Below, piece by piece: positions 34,389 through 42,839 of a stretch of DNA of 64,000 nucleotides; the first letter of the stretch is position 1; every line of letters starts with the position of its first letter. The DNA lies in contig NZ_BEWB01000002.1 of the NCBI RefSeq assembly GCF_003112555.1, forward strand, positions 930,001 to 994,000, in the 5' to 3' direction. Under the pieces are notes generated by a model that saw only the letters and a program-made list of their open reading frames with translations, was not told the origin of the DNA and searched no databases. Position numbers and translations under genes: made by a program. Origin of the DNA: Streptomyces coelicoflavus. Lineage in GTDB: Bacteria; Actinomycetota; Actinomycetes; Streptomycetales; Streptomycetaceae.

Positions 34389-35068
34389 CGATCCGTGTCC
34401 TGCTCGCCGACGACCAGGCGCTGCTGCGCAGCGCCTTCAAGGTGCTGGTCGACTCCGAGCCCGACATGGAGGTGGTGGGGGAGGCGTCCGACGGCGCGGA
34501 GGCGGCCCGGCTGGCCGCCGAACGGCGGGCCGACGTGGTGCTGATGGACATCCGGATGCCCGGCACCGACGGTCTCGCCGCCACCCGCATGATCAGCGCC
34601 GACCCGTCGCTCGCCCATGTCCGCGTGGTCATACTGACCACCTTCGAGGTCGACGACTACGTGGTGCAGTCGCTGCGCGCGGGGGCCTCCGGCTTCCTCG
34701 GCAAGGGCTCCGAACCCGACGAACTGCTCAACGCGATCCGGGTCGCGGCCGGTGGCGAGGCGCTGCTGTCGCCGACCGCCACCAAGGGGCTGATCGCCCG
34801 CTTCCTCGCCCAGCAGGGCACGGACGACGAGGACCGCGACCCGGCCCGCGCCCAGCGTCTCGAGTCGCTGACCGTGCGCGAGCGCGAGGTGCTGGTCCAG
34901 GTGGCCGGCGGGCACTCCAACGACGAGATCGCCGAACGGCTCGAGGTCAGCCCGCTCACCGTGAAGACCCACGTCAACCGGGCCATGGCCAAGCTGGGCG
35001 CCCGCGACCGCGCCCAGCTGGTCGTCATCGCGTACGAATCCGGGCTGGTACGTCCAAGGGTGGAGTGA
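34385..35068 (+). CDS. Response regulator, NarL/FixJ family
   Basis: This 227-residue protein has a receiver domain (acidic pocket ADDQ at 9-12, phosphoacceptor Asp55 in VVLMDIRMPGTDG, then VVILTTFEVDDYV and a lysine in FLGKGSEPDELL). A LuxR-type helix-turn-helix follows (SLTVREREVLVQVAGGHSNDEIAERLEVSPLTVKTHVNRAMAKLGARDRAQLV, about 160-215). It overlaps the kinase gene by 4 bp. It probably controls this locus and possibly the RND exporter 180 bp downstream. Confidence 0.95.
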   Translation: MTIRVLLADDQALLRSAFKVLVDSEPDMEVVGEASDGAEAARLAAERRADVVLMDIRMPGTDGLAATRMISADPSLAHVRVVILTTFEVDDYVVQSLRAGASGFLGKGSEPDELLNAIRVAAGGEALLSPTATKGLIARFLAQQGTDDEDRDPARAQRLESLTVREREVLVQVAGGHSNDEIAERLEVSPLTVKTHVNRAMAKLGARDRAQLVVIAYESGLVRPRVE

Positions 35069-35248
35069 CCTCCGCCCGCGTGTACTGCGGCGGGAGTATG
35101 CGCCGCATAAGGAAATGGACCTGGGGCCTAGGGAACCGGGGTCGCGCATGGCTCAGGGTGGTGGAGTGGGCGCTCACCTGTGCCGCCCGCGCCCGGCGCT
35201 GCCATGTGCCCCGTCCCCCGCTCGGCCACAGAAGAGAGACCCTGATCC

Positions 35249-38200
35249 ATGTCCTGGCTGTCGAGATTCAGCCTCGCGCAACGGGCCCTGATAGGCCTGA
35301 TGTCGATCGTCGCGCTCGTCTTCGGCGCGATCGCCATCCCCCAGCTCAAGCAGCAGCTGCTGCCCACCATCGAACTGCCCATGGTGTCGGTGCTGGCCCC
35401 GTACCAGGGCGCCTCGCCGGACGTGGTCGAGAAGCAGGTCGTCGAGCCGATCGAGGACAACCTCGAGGCCGTCGACGGGATCTCGGGCGTCACCTCCACA
35501 GCCAGTGAGGGCAACGCCGTCATCATGGCGTCCTTCGACTACGGCCCGAACACCCAGCAGCTCGTCGCCGACGTCCAGCAGGCCGTGAACCGGGCCCGCG
35601 CCCAGCTCCCGGACGGCGTGGACCCGCAGGTCATCTCCGGCTCGACGGACGACATCCCGACCGTCGTCCTCGCCGTCACCTCGGACAAGGACCAGCAGGC
35701 GCTGGCCGACCAGCTGGACAAGACGGTCGTCTCCGAACTGAAGGACATCGACGGCGTCGCCCAGGTCGTGGTCGACGGCGTCCGCGACGTCCAGGTCACC
35801 GTCACGCCGGACCCGGCGAAGCTGGCCGCGGCCAAGGTGAACCCGCAGACGCTCGCCCAGTCCCTCCAGGCGGGCGGCGCGACCGTCCCCGCCGGTTCCT
35901 TCGACGAGGCGGGCGCCAACCGCACCGTCCAGGTCGGCGGCGGCTTCACCTCGGTCAAGCAGATCCAGGACCTGATGATCACCGGCGAGGGCGTCGACGA
36001 GCCGGTCCGCCTCGGCGACGTCGCCACCGTCAAGGAGGAGGAGGCCAAGGCCGACTCCCTCACCCGCACCAACGGCAAGCCGTCCCTCGCGGTCGCCGTG
36101 ACGATGGACCACGACGGCAGCGCGGTCTCCATCTCCAACGCCGTCGAGGACAAGCTCCCCGACCTGCGCGAGCAGCTCGGCTCCGGCGCGACCCTCACGG
36201 TCGTCAGCGACCAGGGCCCGGCGGTCTCCAAGGCCATCTCCGGCCTGACCACGGAGGGCGGGCTCGGACTGCTCTTCGCCGTGCTGGTCATCCTGGTCTT
36301 CCTGGCGTCGATCCGCTCCACCCTGGTCACCGCGGTCTCCATCCCGCTGTCGGTGGTGCTGGCCCTGATCGTCCTGTGGACGCGCGACCTGTCGCTCAAC
36401 ATGCTGACGCTGGGCGCGCTGACCATCGCCATCGGCCGCGTCGTCGACGACTCGATCGTGGTCCTGGAGAACATCAAGCGGCACCTCGGCTACGGCGAGG
36501 AGCGCAAGGACGCCATCCTGGGCGCCGTCCGCGAGGTCGCCGGAGCGGTCACCTCCTCCACCCTCACCACGGTCGCCGTGTTCCTGCCGATCGGCCTGGT
36601 CGGCGGCATGGTCGGCGAGCTGTTCGGCTCCTTCAGCCTCACCGTCACCGCGGCGCTCCTCGCGTCCCTGCTGGTGTCGCTGACGGTCGTCCCGGTGCTG
36701 TCGTACTGGTTCCTGCGGCCGCCGAAGGGAACCCCCGAGGACGCGGCCGAGGCCCGTCGCCTCGCCGAGGAGAAGGAGGCCAAGAGCCGCCTCCAGCGCT
36801 TCTACGTGCCCGTCCTGCGCTTCGCCACCCGCCGCCGCCTCACCAGCGTGGCCATCGCGATCGTGGTCCTGGTCGGCACCTTCGGCATGGCGCCGCTGCT
36901 CAAGACCAACTTCTTCGACCAGGGCGAGCAGAAGGTCCTCAGCGTCAAGCAGGAGCTGAAGCCCGGCACCAGCCTCGGCGCGACCGACGAGCAGGCCAAG
37001 AAGGTCGAGAAGCTGCTCGGCGAGACCGAGGGCGTCAAGGACTACCAGGTCACGATCGGCTCGTCCGGCTTCATGGCCGCCTTCGGCGGCGGCACGGACA
37101 CCAACCAGGCCTCGTACCAGCTCATGCTGGAGGACTCGGCGAACGCCGAGGACGTCCAGGACCACATCGAGGACGGGCTGGCGAAGCTCGGCGACGGCAT
37201 CGGCACCACCACGATCGCCGCCGGGGACGGCTTCGGCAGCCAGGACCTGAGCGTCGTCGTCAAGGCGGCCGACGCGGAGGTGCTGCGCGACGCCGCCGAG
37301 CAGGTCCGCAAGACCGTCGCCGGCCTCGACGACGTCACCGACGTCACCAGCGACCTGGCGCAGAGCGTCCCGCGCATCTCGGTCAAGGCCAACGCGAAGG
37401 CCGCCGACGCCGGGTTCACCGACCAGACGCTCGGCGCGGCCGTCGCCCAGGCGGTGCGCGGCACCCCGGCGGCCAAGGCGACCCTGGACGACACCGAGCG
37501 GGACGTCGTCATCAAGTCGGCCCAGCCGGCCACCACGATGGCCGAGCTGAAGGCCCTGAACCTGGGCCCGGTCAAGCTCGGTGACATCGCCACCGTGCAG
37601 CTGGTGGACGGTCCGGTCTCCATGACCCGCATCGACGGGCAGCGCGCGGCGACCGTCACCGCCAAGCCGACCGGCGACAACACCGGCGCGGTCGGCGCGG
37701 ACCTCCAGTCGAAGATCGACGGCCTGGACCTGCCGGCCGGTGCCACGGCCGAGATCGGCGGCGTCACCGCGGACCAGGACGAGGCCTTCGTCAACCTGGG
37801 CCTGGCCATGCTCGCGGCGATCGCCATCGTCTTCATGCTGCTGGTCGGCACCTTCCGGTCGCTGGCCCAGCCGCTGATCCTGCTGGTGTCCATCCCGTTC
37901 GCGGCGACCGGCGCGATCGGCCTGCTGATCGCCACGGGCACCCCGATGGGCGTCCCGGCGATGATCGGCATGCTGATGCTGATCGGCATCGTGGTCACCA
38001 ACGCCATCGTGCTGATCGACCTGATCAACCAGTACCGCAAGCAGGGCTACGGCGTCGTCGAGGCCGTGATCGAGGGCGGCCGCCACCGCCTGCGCCCGAT
38101 CCTCATGACGGCCCTGGCGACGATCTTCGCCCTCCTCCCGATGGCGCTGGGCGTCACCGGCGAGGGCGGCTTCATCGCCCAGCCCCTGGCCGTGGTCGTC

Positions 38201-38374
38201 ATCGGCGGTCTGATCACGTCGACCCTGCTGACCCTCCTCCTGGTCCCGACCCTCTACGCGATGCTGGAGCTCCGCAAGGAGCGCCGCGCGAAGAAGCGGG
38301 CCGCGAAGAAGGGCGGCGGTGAAGCGCCGCCGCAGCCGGAGGCGTCGGACGAGCCGGAGCCGGCACAGGTCTGA
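35249..38374 (+). CDS. RND family exporter (AcrB/HAE1-like)
   Basis: This 1041-residue polytopic protein starts MSWLSRFSLAQRALIGLMSIVALVFGAIAIPQLKQQLLPTIELP, the AcrB-type opening. Porter-domain sequence (YQGASPDVVEKQVVEPIEDNLEAVDGI), the proton-relay helix LTLGALTIAIGRVVDDSIVVLENI (about 385-410) and a second half repeat of the fold with MIGMLMLIGIVVTNAIVLIDLIN follow. A charged C-terminal tail ends it. In Gram-negatives such pumps need an adaptor and outer-membrane channel; none is encoded nearby. The cargo is unknown. GAAGAGAG precedes ATG 35249. Confidence 0.93.
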   Translation: MSWLSRFSLAQRALIGLMSIVALVFGAIAIPQLKQQLLPTIELPMVSVLAPYQGASPDVVEKQVVEPIEDNLEAVDGISGVTSTASEGNAVIMASFDYGPNTQQLVADVQQAVNRARAQLPDGVDPQVISGSTDDIPTVVLAVTSDKDQQALADQLDKTVVSELKDIDGVAQVVVDGVRDVQVTVTPDPAKLAAAKVNPQTLAQSLQAGGATVPAGSFDEAGANRTVQVGGGFTSVKQIQDLMITGEGVDEPVRLGDVATVKEEEAKADSLTRTNGKPSLAVAVTMDHDGSAVSISNAVEDKLPDLREQLGSGATLTVVSDQGPAVSKAISGLTTEGGLGLLFAVLVILVFLASIRSTLVTAVSIPLSVVLALIVLWTRDLSLNMLTLGALTIAIGRVVDDSIVVLENIKRHLGYGEERKDAILGAVREVAGAVTSSTLTTVAVFLPIGLVGGMVGELFGSFSLTVTAALLASLLVSLTVVPVLSYWFLRPPKGTPEDAAEARRLAEEKEAKSRLQRFYVPVLRFATRRRLTSVAIAIVVLVGTFGMAPLLKTNFFDQGEQKVLSVKQELKPGTSLGATDEQAKKVEKLLGETEGVKDYQVTIGSSGFMAAFGGGTDTNQASYQLMLEDSANAEDVQDHIEDGLAKLGDGIGTTTIAAGDGFGSQDLSVVVKAADAEVLRDAAEQVRKTVAGLDDVTDVTSDLAQSVPRISVKANAKAADAGFTDQTLGAAVAQAVRGTPAAKATLDDTERDVVIKSAQPATTMAELKALNLGPVKLGDIATVQLVDGPVSMTRIDGQRAATVTAKPTGDNTGAVGADLQSKIDGLDLPAGATAEIGGVTADQDEAFVNLGLAMLAAIAIVFMLLVGTFRSLAQPLILLVSIPFAATGAIGLLIATGTPMGVPAMIGMLMLIGIVVTNAIVLIDLINQYRKQGYGVVEAVIEGGRHRLRPILMTALATIFALLPMALGVTGEGGFIAQPLAVVVIGGLITSTLLTLLLVPTLYAMLELRKERRAKKRAAKKGGGEAPPQPEASDEPEPAQV

Positions 38375-38386
38375 GCGACGCGGACA

Positions 38387-38432
38387 CGGGGAAGGGGTGC
38401 TCCCGCCGATGGGCGGGAGCACCCCTTCCCCG
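38387..38432 (+). terminator. Strong hairpin terminator after the RND exporter gene
   Basis: A perfect 21-bp stem (arms 38387-38407 and 38412-38432) with a 4-nt loop starts 12 bp after the stop codon. Confidence 0.88.
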
Positions 38433-38609
38433 TCCGGCCCGACCGGCCGCGCGGACGTACAACTCCGCGAAAGGTTGTAGGGGAAGTGTGAGAAGGCGTA
38501 TGGGATTACGCACATCCTGAAACCGTGACGGCTGCGGAGCGGCATCCGCTTGGTGGTGTGGAGGAGGGGTGGGCCTCCGCCACATGACCGAGCGGAGGGG
38601 ACCGGACCC

Positions 38610-39047
38610 ATGGCCGACGTGAGTGAACGCGCGCCGAGTGCTCAGGAGATGCGGACCAGGGCAGCGGCCTTCGTCAGTGGCGCCACCCGGCGCGGCAGGC
38701 TTCCGCTGGACTACTCCGTGGCCAGCCTGCGTGTCGTCGACTTCCTGGTCGAAGGACTGCGCCGGGACGGTGTGGAGGAGACCCGGGTCGGTGAGGTGCT
38801 GCTCGATCTGGGGGCGTACGTGGGCGAGGTGCTCGTACGGCGCGCAGGTGCCACGTGGATCGACTTCGACGCGGACCAGCGGGTGTATTTCGGGCAGCCG
38901 GCCGGAGTGCGGATGCCGGACGGGCGAGTGTGGAACCCGCTGGGCAAGGTCCGCAACTGCTTCGCGGAGGGCAGTTCCCGGGAGTCGTTGCGCACCTTCT
39001 ACCTGAAGTTGCACGGCAGGACCCGTGGTCGCCGGTCTGCCGCCTGA
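38610..39047 (+). CDS. Hypothetical protein, 145 aa
   Basis: This soluble protein starts MADVSERAPSAQEMRTRAAAF and contains RLPLDYSVASLRVVDFLVEGLRRDGVEETRVGEVLLDLGAYVGEVLVRRAGATWIDFD and a WNPLGKVRNCFAEG segment. I recognise no characterised family. A GAGGGG site lies about 9 nt before ATG 38610. It is the first of three overlapping plus-strand genes that follow the exporter terminator; the promoter is not obvious. Confidence 0.7.
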   Translation: MADVSERAPSAQEMRTRAAAFVSGATRRGRLPLDYSVASLRVVDFLVEGLRRDGVEETRVGEVLLDLGAYVGEVLVRRAGATWIDFDADQRVYFGQPAGVRMPDGRVWNPLGKVRNCFAEGSSRESLRTFYLKLHGRTRGRRSAA

Positions 39048-39627
39048 CGGTGGCGCGGGCGGGCCGGGCGCACGGATCGCGCGCGAGCCGTCGGCGACGG
39101 GACTCCTGAGTGACGGCCGCTCCGCCCTCCGGCAGGCCGCCCTGGCCGTCGCCGTCGTCGCCCTGGCGGGGTGCGGCCGGCACCCGGGGGCGGCGGACGG
39201 CGCTGGGTCCCGGGAACCGGAGGCGGCGGTGAGCGCTGCTCCCGGCATCAGGCGGGACGAGGGGCCGGTGCGGCAGCGGTTCCCGGAGCTGGGGGACGTC
39301 GCCGGTGCGGAATGGACGGGGGAGGTCCTCGGCAGCGGCAGGCCGTCGGCGCCCGGGCCCACGGACGTTCGGATGTCCGGGGTCGTCCGGCTGACCGACG
39401 CCGACGCGTCGCGGCTGAGCGAGGAGTACGAGTGGCAGGACGGTCCGGGGGCACCGGTGGTGTCGAGCCTCCTGCGGGCCCGGGTGCCGCAGAGCACGCG
39501 GTGGCAGACGAGTGCGGACTTCACGGCCGTCGTCACGCGAGGGCGCTACTCCGCCGCGTTCCACGCCGACTTCGGCCGGAAGGTGATCGTCTTCGACGCC
39601 GTCAACCCGGAGCGCCGGGGTGACTGA
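39025..39627 (+). CDS. Putative lipoprotein of unknown function
   Basis: This 200-residue protein has an unusually long, Gly/Pro-rich N-terminal region, then LSDGRSALRQAALAVAVVALAGC, a lipoprotein signal with the lipid cysteine near residue 50. A mature domain of about 150 residues follows (VRQRFPELGDVAGAEWTGEVLG, LTDADASRLSEEYEWQDG, ARYSAAFHADFGRKVIVFDAVNPE-like end). The GTG at 39025 has AGGA just upstream and overlaps the previous gene by 23 bp, which suggests translational coupling. It is the only in-frame standard start before the signal. Confidence 0.65.
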   Translation: MVAGLPPDGGAGGPGARIAREPSATGLLSDGRSALRQAALAVAVVALAGCGRHPGAADGAGSREPEAAVSAAPGIRRDEGPVRQRFPELGDVAGAEWTGEVLGSGRPSAPGPTDVRMSGVVRLTDADASRLSEEYEWQDGPGAPVVSSLLRARVPQSTRWQTSADFTAVVTRGRYSAAFHADFGRKVIVFDAVNPERRGD

Positions 39628-40327
39628 GGGCGCGGAGGCGGACGACTCCCGTGGGTGGGACGAGCGTCTGGGCTGGGCGTTCGGGCTGACATCGGAGGAT
39701 CCGGCGGTGCGGGACGCGGCGCTCGCCCGTCTGGTCGCCGCACGGCGGCACGTCGCGGAGGCGCTCTGCCGGGTCAACGAGATGTGGTGGCTGACGCGTC
39801 CGCTGGGTGCGGAGGAGCAGTACCGGGAGACGGCCTTCGCCGAGGCGCGCCGCAGGCACCGGCGGGCGCAGAGCGCCTCGCTGCCCGAGGCGTTGTGGGA
39901 CTGCCCTCCGGGTGGGGACCTGGCGGCCTGGCCCGGACTGCCCTACGCCCTGCTCTTCCTGGAGTGGGAAGCGAGGTACCCGGCGGAGTGGACGCGGTGC
40001 GCGAAGGCGTGGGGGACGAAGCAGGGGCTTGTCCGGGACCTGGCCCGCGCCGATCACGAGGAGTCGGTCAGGGCGAAGCTGGTCGACCTGGTCGAGATCG
40101 TCGTCCTCCGGCCGTACCGCTGCAAGGACCGCGAGTACGTGCGGGTCGCCAGGGCCGTCGACGGCGCCGGTCTGCGGGGCAGGCTCGCCCGCGCGGCCGA
40201 TGCGGACAGTCCCTGGGCCCGTTGCCAGGCCGGCTATGTGCTGTGGCTCCTCGACCGCCCCGACCTGCCGAACACGCCCCGTGTCTGGCAGGCCTGGGTG
40301 GCGGGCGGGTCCGCGGCCCTCGGCTGA
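39620..40327 (+). CDS. Hypothetical protein, 235 aa
   Basis: This soluble, tryptophan- and arginine-rich protein starts MTEGAEADDSRGWDERLGWAFGLTSEDPAVRDAALARLVAARRHVAEALCRVNEMWWLTRPLG. It is mainly helical and contains WTRCAKAWGTKQGLVRDLARADHEESVRAKLVDLVEIVVL. The GTG start at 39620 overlaps the stop of the lipoprotein gene by 8 bp. No family is recognised. The set lipoprotein plus cytoplasmic partner looks like one functional unit, but the role is unknown. Confidence 0.7.
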   Translation: MTEGAEADDSRGWDERLGWAFGLTSEDPAVRDAALARLVAARRHVAEALCRVNEMWWLTRPLGAEEQYRETAFAEARRRHRRAQSASLPEALWDCPPGGDLAAWPGLPYALLFLEWEARYPAEWTRCAKAWGTKQGLVRDLARADHEESVRAKLVDLVEIVVLRPYRCKDREYVRVARAVDGAGLRGRLARAADADSPWARCQAGYVLWLLDRPDLPNTPRVWQAWVAGGSAALG

Positions 40328-40343
40328 GGTGCGGGGGCGGCGG

Positions 40344-40901
40344 TCAGTGCGGGGCCATCACCAGGTCGCCGATCGTCCGCAGGCCCACCTGGGCCGCCAG
40401 CCAGGGGGCACGCTCGGCCTCGAACTGCTTGACGTGCACGAACACCGTGTGGTCGGTGGCCGGCTCCTCGAGGTCCAGGTCGTGGAGGTTGAGGCACAGC
40501 GTCACGAACGCGCCTCCGGAGCCGCCGACCCCCAGGCCCGCTTCGGGTGCCTCCGGCCAGCCGGCGAAGTCCCACCGCACCGCCGCGGCGGCGCCGCCCG
40601 TGGCCGTGACGAGCGGACCGGCGAGGACCGGCGGGAGCGCCCAGCCCTGGAGCCGCACGGGGAGATGGGCGAAGGGGTCGTCGTCCGTGGCCGACGAGCC
40701 GTCCCGGTCGCCCTCGGCCCACCAGTCCGGGTCCGGGAGCAGGTCCAACAGGGCGGTCAGGGTGGGTGCCGAGGAAACCGTCGCCTCGAAGTCCACCTCG
40801 AGCTCACTCGTGTCGGCGATGGCCAGCAACCGCTGCACGACGTGCAGGGCGGCCCCGAGGTCGGCCGTTCTCAGGATGGGCCGGGCATACGAATTGGACA
40901 T
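40344..40901 (-). CDS. Hypothetical protein, 185 aa
   Basis: This acidic soluble protein starts MSNSYARPILRTADLGAALHVVQRLLAIADTSELEVDFEATVSSAPTLTALLDLLPDPDWWAEGD. It contains LVTATGGAAAAVRWDFAGWPEAPEAG and FVTLCLNLHDLDLEEPATDHTVFVHVKQFEAERAPW, which suggests a mixed alpha/beta fold. I do not recognise a family. It converges on the previous gene with a 16-bp gap and is divergent from the small membrane genes at 40974. Confidence 0.65.
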   Translation of the reverse strand: MSNSYARPILRTADLGAALHVVQRLLAIADTSELEVDFEATVSSAPTLTALLDLLPDPDWWAEGDRDGSSATDDDPFAHLPVRLQGWALPPVLAGPLVTATGGAAAAVRWDFAGWPEAPEAGLGVGGSGGAFVTLCLNLHDLDLEEPATDHTVFVHVKQFEAERAPWLAAQVGLRTIGDLVMAPH

Positions 40902-40973
40902 GGGGGCAGCGTTCCACGACCGGGGCCGCCGGCTCGGTCAAAGTGCCGGCGGCCGGTCCTACGATCGCGTCGC

Positions 40974-41111
40974 GTGAGCGAAAGTGAGCGGGCGCCATAC
41001 AGTGCCGCCGCCTGGGGCATCGGCTGGGGCGTCTTCCTGGTGTCCGGCTTCGCGGCCTCGGTGCTGCTGAGCAACGCCTGGCACGACTGCGACACAGGGC
41101 GCTGCTCCTGA
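40974..41111 (+). CDS. Small membrane protein, 45 aa
   Basis: This protein (MSESERAPYSAAAWGIGWGV...) has one transmembrane helix (about 13-34) and a short Cys-containing tail (CDTGRCS). GTG 40974 lies 8 nt after TACGAT (40960-40965), a leaderless-type promoter. Codon bias is strongly coding. The next small open frame begins inside its stop codon region (CTGA overlap), so the two may be coupled or may be one two-helix protein split by a frameshift. Confidence 0.55.
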   Translation: MSESERAPYSAAAWGIGWGVFLVSGFAASVLLSNAWHDCDTGRCS

Positions 41112-41239
41112 CCACTGCCGGCGCAGCGGTGCTGCTGTGGCCGTTGATGGCCCTCTGGCACGCGCCCGACGGCTATCCGGTCACCTTCTGCCCGCCGGAC
41201 AACGTGCCCCGGCGGTGGCCCGCATGGCTTCCGGTGTGA
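41108..41239 (+). CDS. Small membrane ORF, 43 aa, starting CTG at an overlap with the previous gene
   Basis: The reading frame LTTAGAAVLLWPLMALWHAPDGYPV...RWPAWLPV has G or C at nearly every third position, one hydrophobic helix and no ATG at its start. CTG 41108 overlaps the previous stop as CTGA. Either it is translationally coupled with CTG initiation, or it is the second half of a two-helix protein reached by frameshift. A hairpin follows directly. Confidence 0.4.
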   Translation: MTTAGAAVLLWPLMALWHAPDGYPVTFCPPDNVPRRWPAWLPV

Positions 41240-41243
41240 GACC

Positions 41244-41270
41244 GCCCGGCCACCGGAGTGGTGGCCGGGC
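41244..41270. terminator. Bidirectional terminator between the small membrane genes and nadA
   Basis: A perfect 11-bp stem (GCCCGGCCACC / GGTGGCCGGGC) with loop GGAGT lies between convergent transcription units. Confidence 0.7.
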
Positions 41271-41294
41271 CGGGTCCACGCGCGCGGTGACCGG

Positions 41295-42479
41295 TTACGG
41301 CAGCGCCAGCATCCGCTCCAGGGCCAGCTTCGCGAACGCCTCGGTCTCCTTGTCGACCTCGATGCGGTTGACCAGGGTGCCCTCGGCCAGGGACTCCAGG
41401 GCCCAGACCAGGTGCGGGAGGTCGATGCGGTTCATGGTCGAGCAGAAGCAGACCGTCTTGTCGAGGAAGACGATCTCCTTGTCCTCGGCGGCGAAACGGT
41501 TCGCCAGGCGGCGGACCAGGTTCAGCTCGGTGCCGATGGCCCACTTGGAGCCGGCCGGGGCCGCCTCCAGGGCCTTGATGATGTACTCGGTCGAGCCGAC
41601 GTAGTCCGCGGCGGCGACGACCTCGTGCTTGCACTCGGGGTGCACCAGGACGTTCACGCCCGGTATGCGCTCGCGGACGTCGTTGACCGAGTCGAGGCTG
41701 AAGCGGCCGTGCACCGAGCAGTGACCCCGCCACAGGATCATCTTCGCGTCGCGCAGTTCCTCCGCCGTCAGCCCGCCGTTCGGCCGGTGCGGGTTGTAGA
41801 CGACGCAGTCCTCCAGCGACATGCCCAGGTCCCGCACCGCGGTGTTGCGGCCGAGGTGCTGGTCGGGCAGGAAGAGGACCTTCTCGCCCTGCTCGAAGGC
41901 CCAGTTCAGGGCCCGCTCGGCGTTGGAGGAGGTGCAGATGGTGCCGCCGTGCTTGCCGGTGAACGCCTTGATGTCCGCCGACGAGTTCATGTACGACACG
42001 GGCACCACCTGCTCGGCGATCCCGGCCTCGGTCAGCACGTCCCAGCACTCGGCGACCTGCTCGGCGGTGGCCATGTCCGCCATGGAGCAGCCGGCCGCCA
42101 GGTCGGGCAGGACGACCTTCTGGTCGTCCGAGGTCAGGATGTCGGCCGACTCCGCCATGAAGTGCACACCGCAGAAGACGATGTACTCGGCCTCCGGGCG
42201 CGCCGCCGCGTCCTTGGCCAGCTTGAAGGAGTCGCCCGTGACGTCGGCGAACTGGATGACCTCGTCGCGCTGGTAGTGGTGACCGAGCACGAAGACCTTG
42301 TCGCCGAGCTTCTCCTTGGCCGCGCGGGCGCGCGCGACCAGGTCCGGGTCGGAGGGCGAGGGCAGATCGCCGGGGCACTCCACACCGCGCTCGCTCCTCG
42401 GGTCGGCCTCACGGCCGAGCAGCAGCAGGGCGAGGGGCGTCGGCTGAACGTCGAGCTCCTGGGCTTGGGCGGTGGTCAC
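41295..42479 (-). CDS. nadA: Quinolinate synthase NadA
   Basis: NadA condenses iminoaspartate with dihydroxyacetone phosphate to quinolinate, using a [4Fe-4S] cluster, in de novo NAD synthesis. The 394-residue protein has VFVLGHHYQRDEVIQFADVTGDSFKLA, IVFCGVHFMAESADIL, VPVSYMNSSADIKAFTGKHGGTICTSSNA, MILWRGHCSVHGRFS, VHPECKHEVV and CFCSTMNRIDLPHL, which hold the cluster cysteines of the long form. GTG 42479 with AAAGGG 8 nt upstream gives the expected length. nadB and nadC are not adjacent. The ErpA carrier gene is divergently transcribed. Confidence 0.95.
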   Translation of the reverse strand: MTTAQAQELDVQPTPLALLLLGREADPRSERGVECPGDLPSPSDPDLVARARAAKEKLGDKVFVLGHHYQRDEVIQFADVTGDSFKLAKDAAARPEAEYIVFCGVHFMAESADILTSDDQKVVLPDLAAGCSMADMATAEQVAECWDVLTEAGIAEQVVPVSYMNSSADIKAFTGKHGGTICTSSNAERALNWAFEQGEKVLFLPDQHLGRNTAVRDLGMSLEDCVVYNPHRPNGGLTAEELRDAKMILWRGHCSVHGRFSLDSVNDVRERIPGVNVLVHPECKHEVVAAADYVGSTEYIIKALEAAPAGSKWAIGTELNLVRRLANRFAAEDKEIVFLDKTVCFCSTMNRIDLPHLVWALESLAEGTLVNRIEVDKETEAFAKLALERMLALP

Positions 42480-42534
42480 GACACGCACCCTTTCTACTTT
42501 GCGTCGACCCTTTTTCGTCGAACTGACGCTATAT

Positions 42535-42540
42535 ATCATA
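42535..42540 (-). promoter_or_regulatory. Candidate -10 element (TATGAT) for nadA
   Basis: TATGAT on the minus strand, followed by an AT-rich TATA stretch, would give a leader of about 50 nt to GTG 42479. The leader has two copies of an AAAGGGT motif, the second being the ribosome site. Confidence 0.6.
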
Positions 42541-42590
42541 ACCGGTTCACGTCACTTTGACGATGGCCATAGTGTCCGTGTGACGTGAAT

Positions 42591-42642
42591 CCCGGTGGCA
42601 TCCCGGTGGCATCCCGGTGGCATCCCGGTGGCATCCCGGTGG
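42591..42642. repeat. 11-bp tandem repeat (CCCGGTGGCAT), 4.7 copies
   Basis: Four perfect copies (42591-42634) plus CCCGGTGG are arranged head to tail. The 11-bp period is close to one helical turn, so each copy presents the same face of DNA. It lies 50-100 bp upstream of the nadA -10 and about 200 bp upstream of erpA. Confidence 0.97.
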
Positions 42643-42839
42643 TCCGGCCCGTTCGGCCGCGGCCGCGGCCCGGGCCGGCTGTCCGCGGTCGTCGTCCACA
42701 GCCCCTGACCGCCGGCGGGGGCGTGTGCGAGCATGGGAGGCACCGAGGGCAAAGACTCGGTCCCGCCCGGAATGAATCCGCGGCTCCGTCGGTTGAATCC
42801 GTCGGCAAGCAGTCTCCGTACAACCCGGGAGAGATGTAG

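Larger units (their letters stand above)
42480..42839. other. Divergent regulatory region between nadA and erpA
   Basis: This 360-bp region contains the nadA -10 element, an AT-richer stretch unusual for this genome (about 42525-42545), the 11-bp tandem repeats (42591-42642) and a two-codon ATG-TAG just before erpA. No protein-coding gene is supported. Confidence 0.75.

Noticed and set aside
35174..38611. Very long open frame (over 1100 codons) antisense to the RND exporter gene
   Set aside because: It mirrors the codon bias of the real gene, has low-complexity Asp/Arg/Gly/His-rich translation and no ribosome site or family motif. Such frames are normal in very GC-rich DNA.
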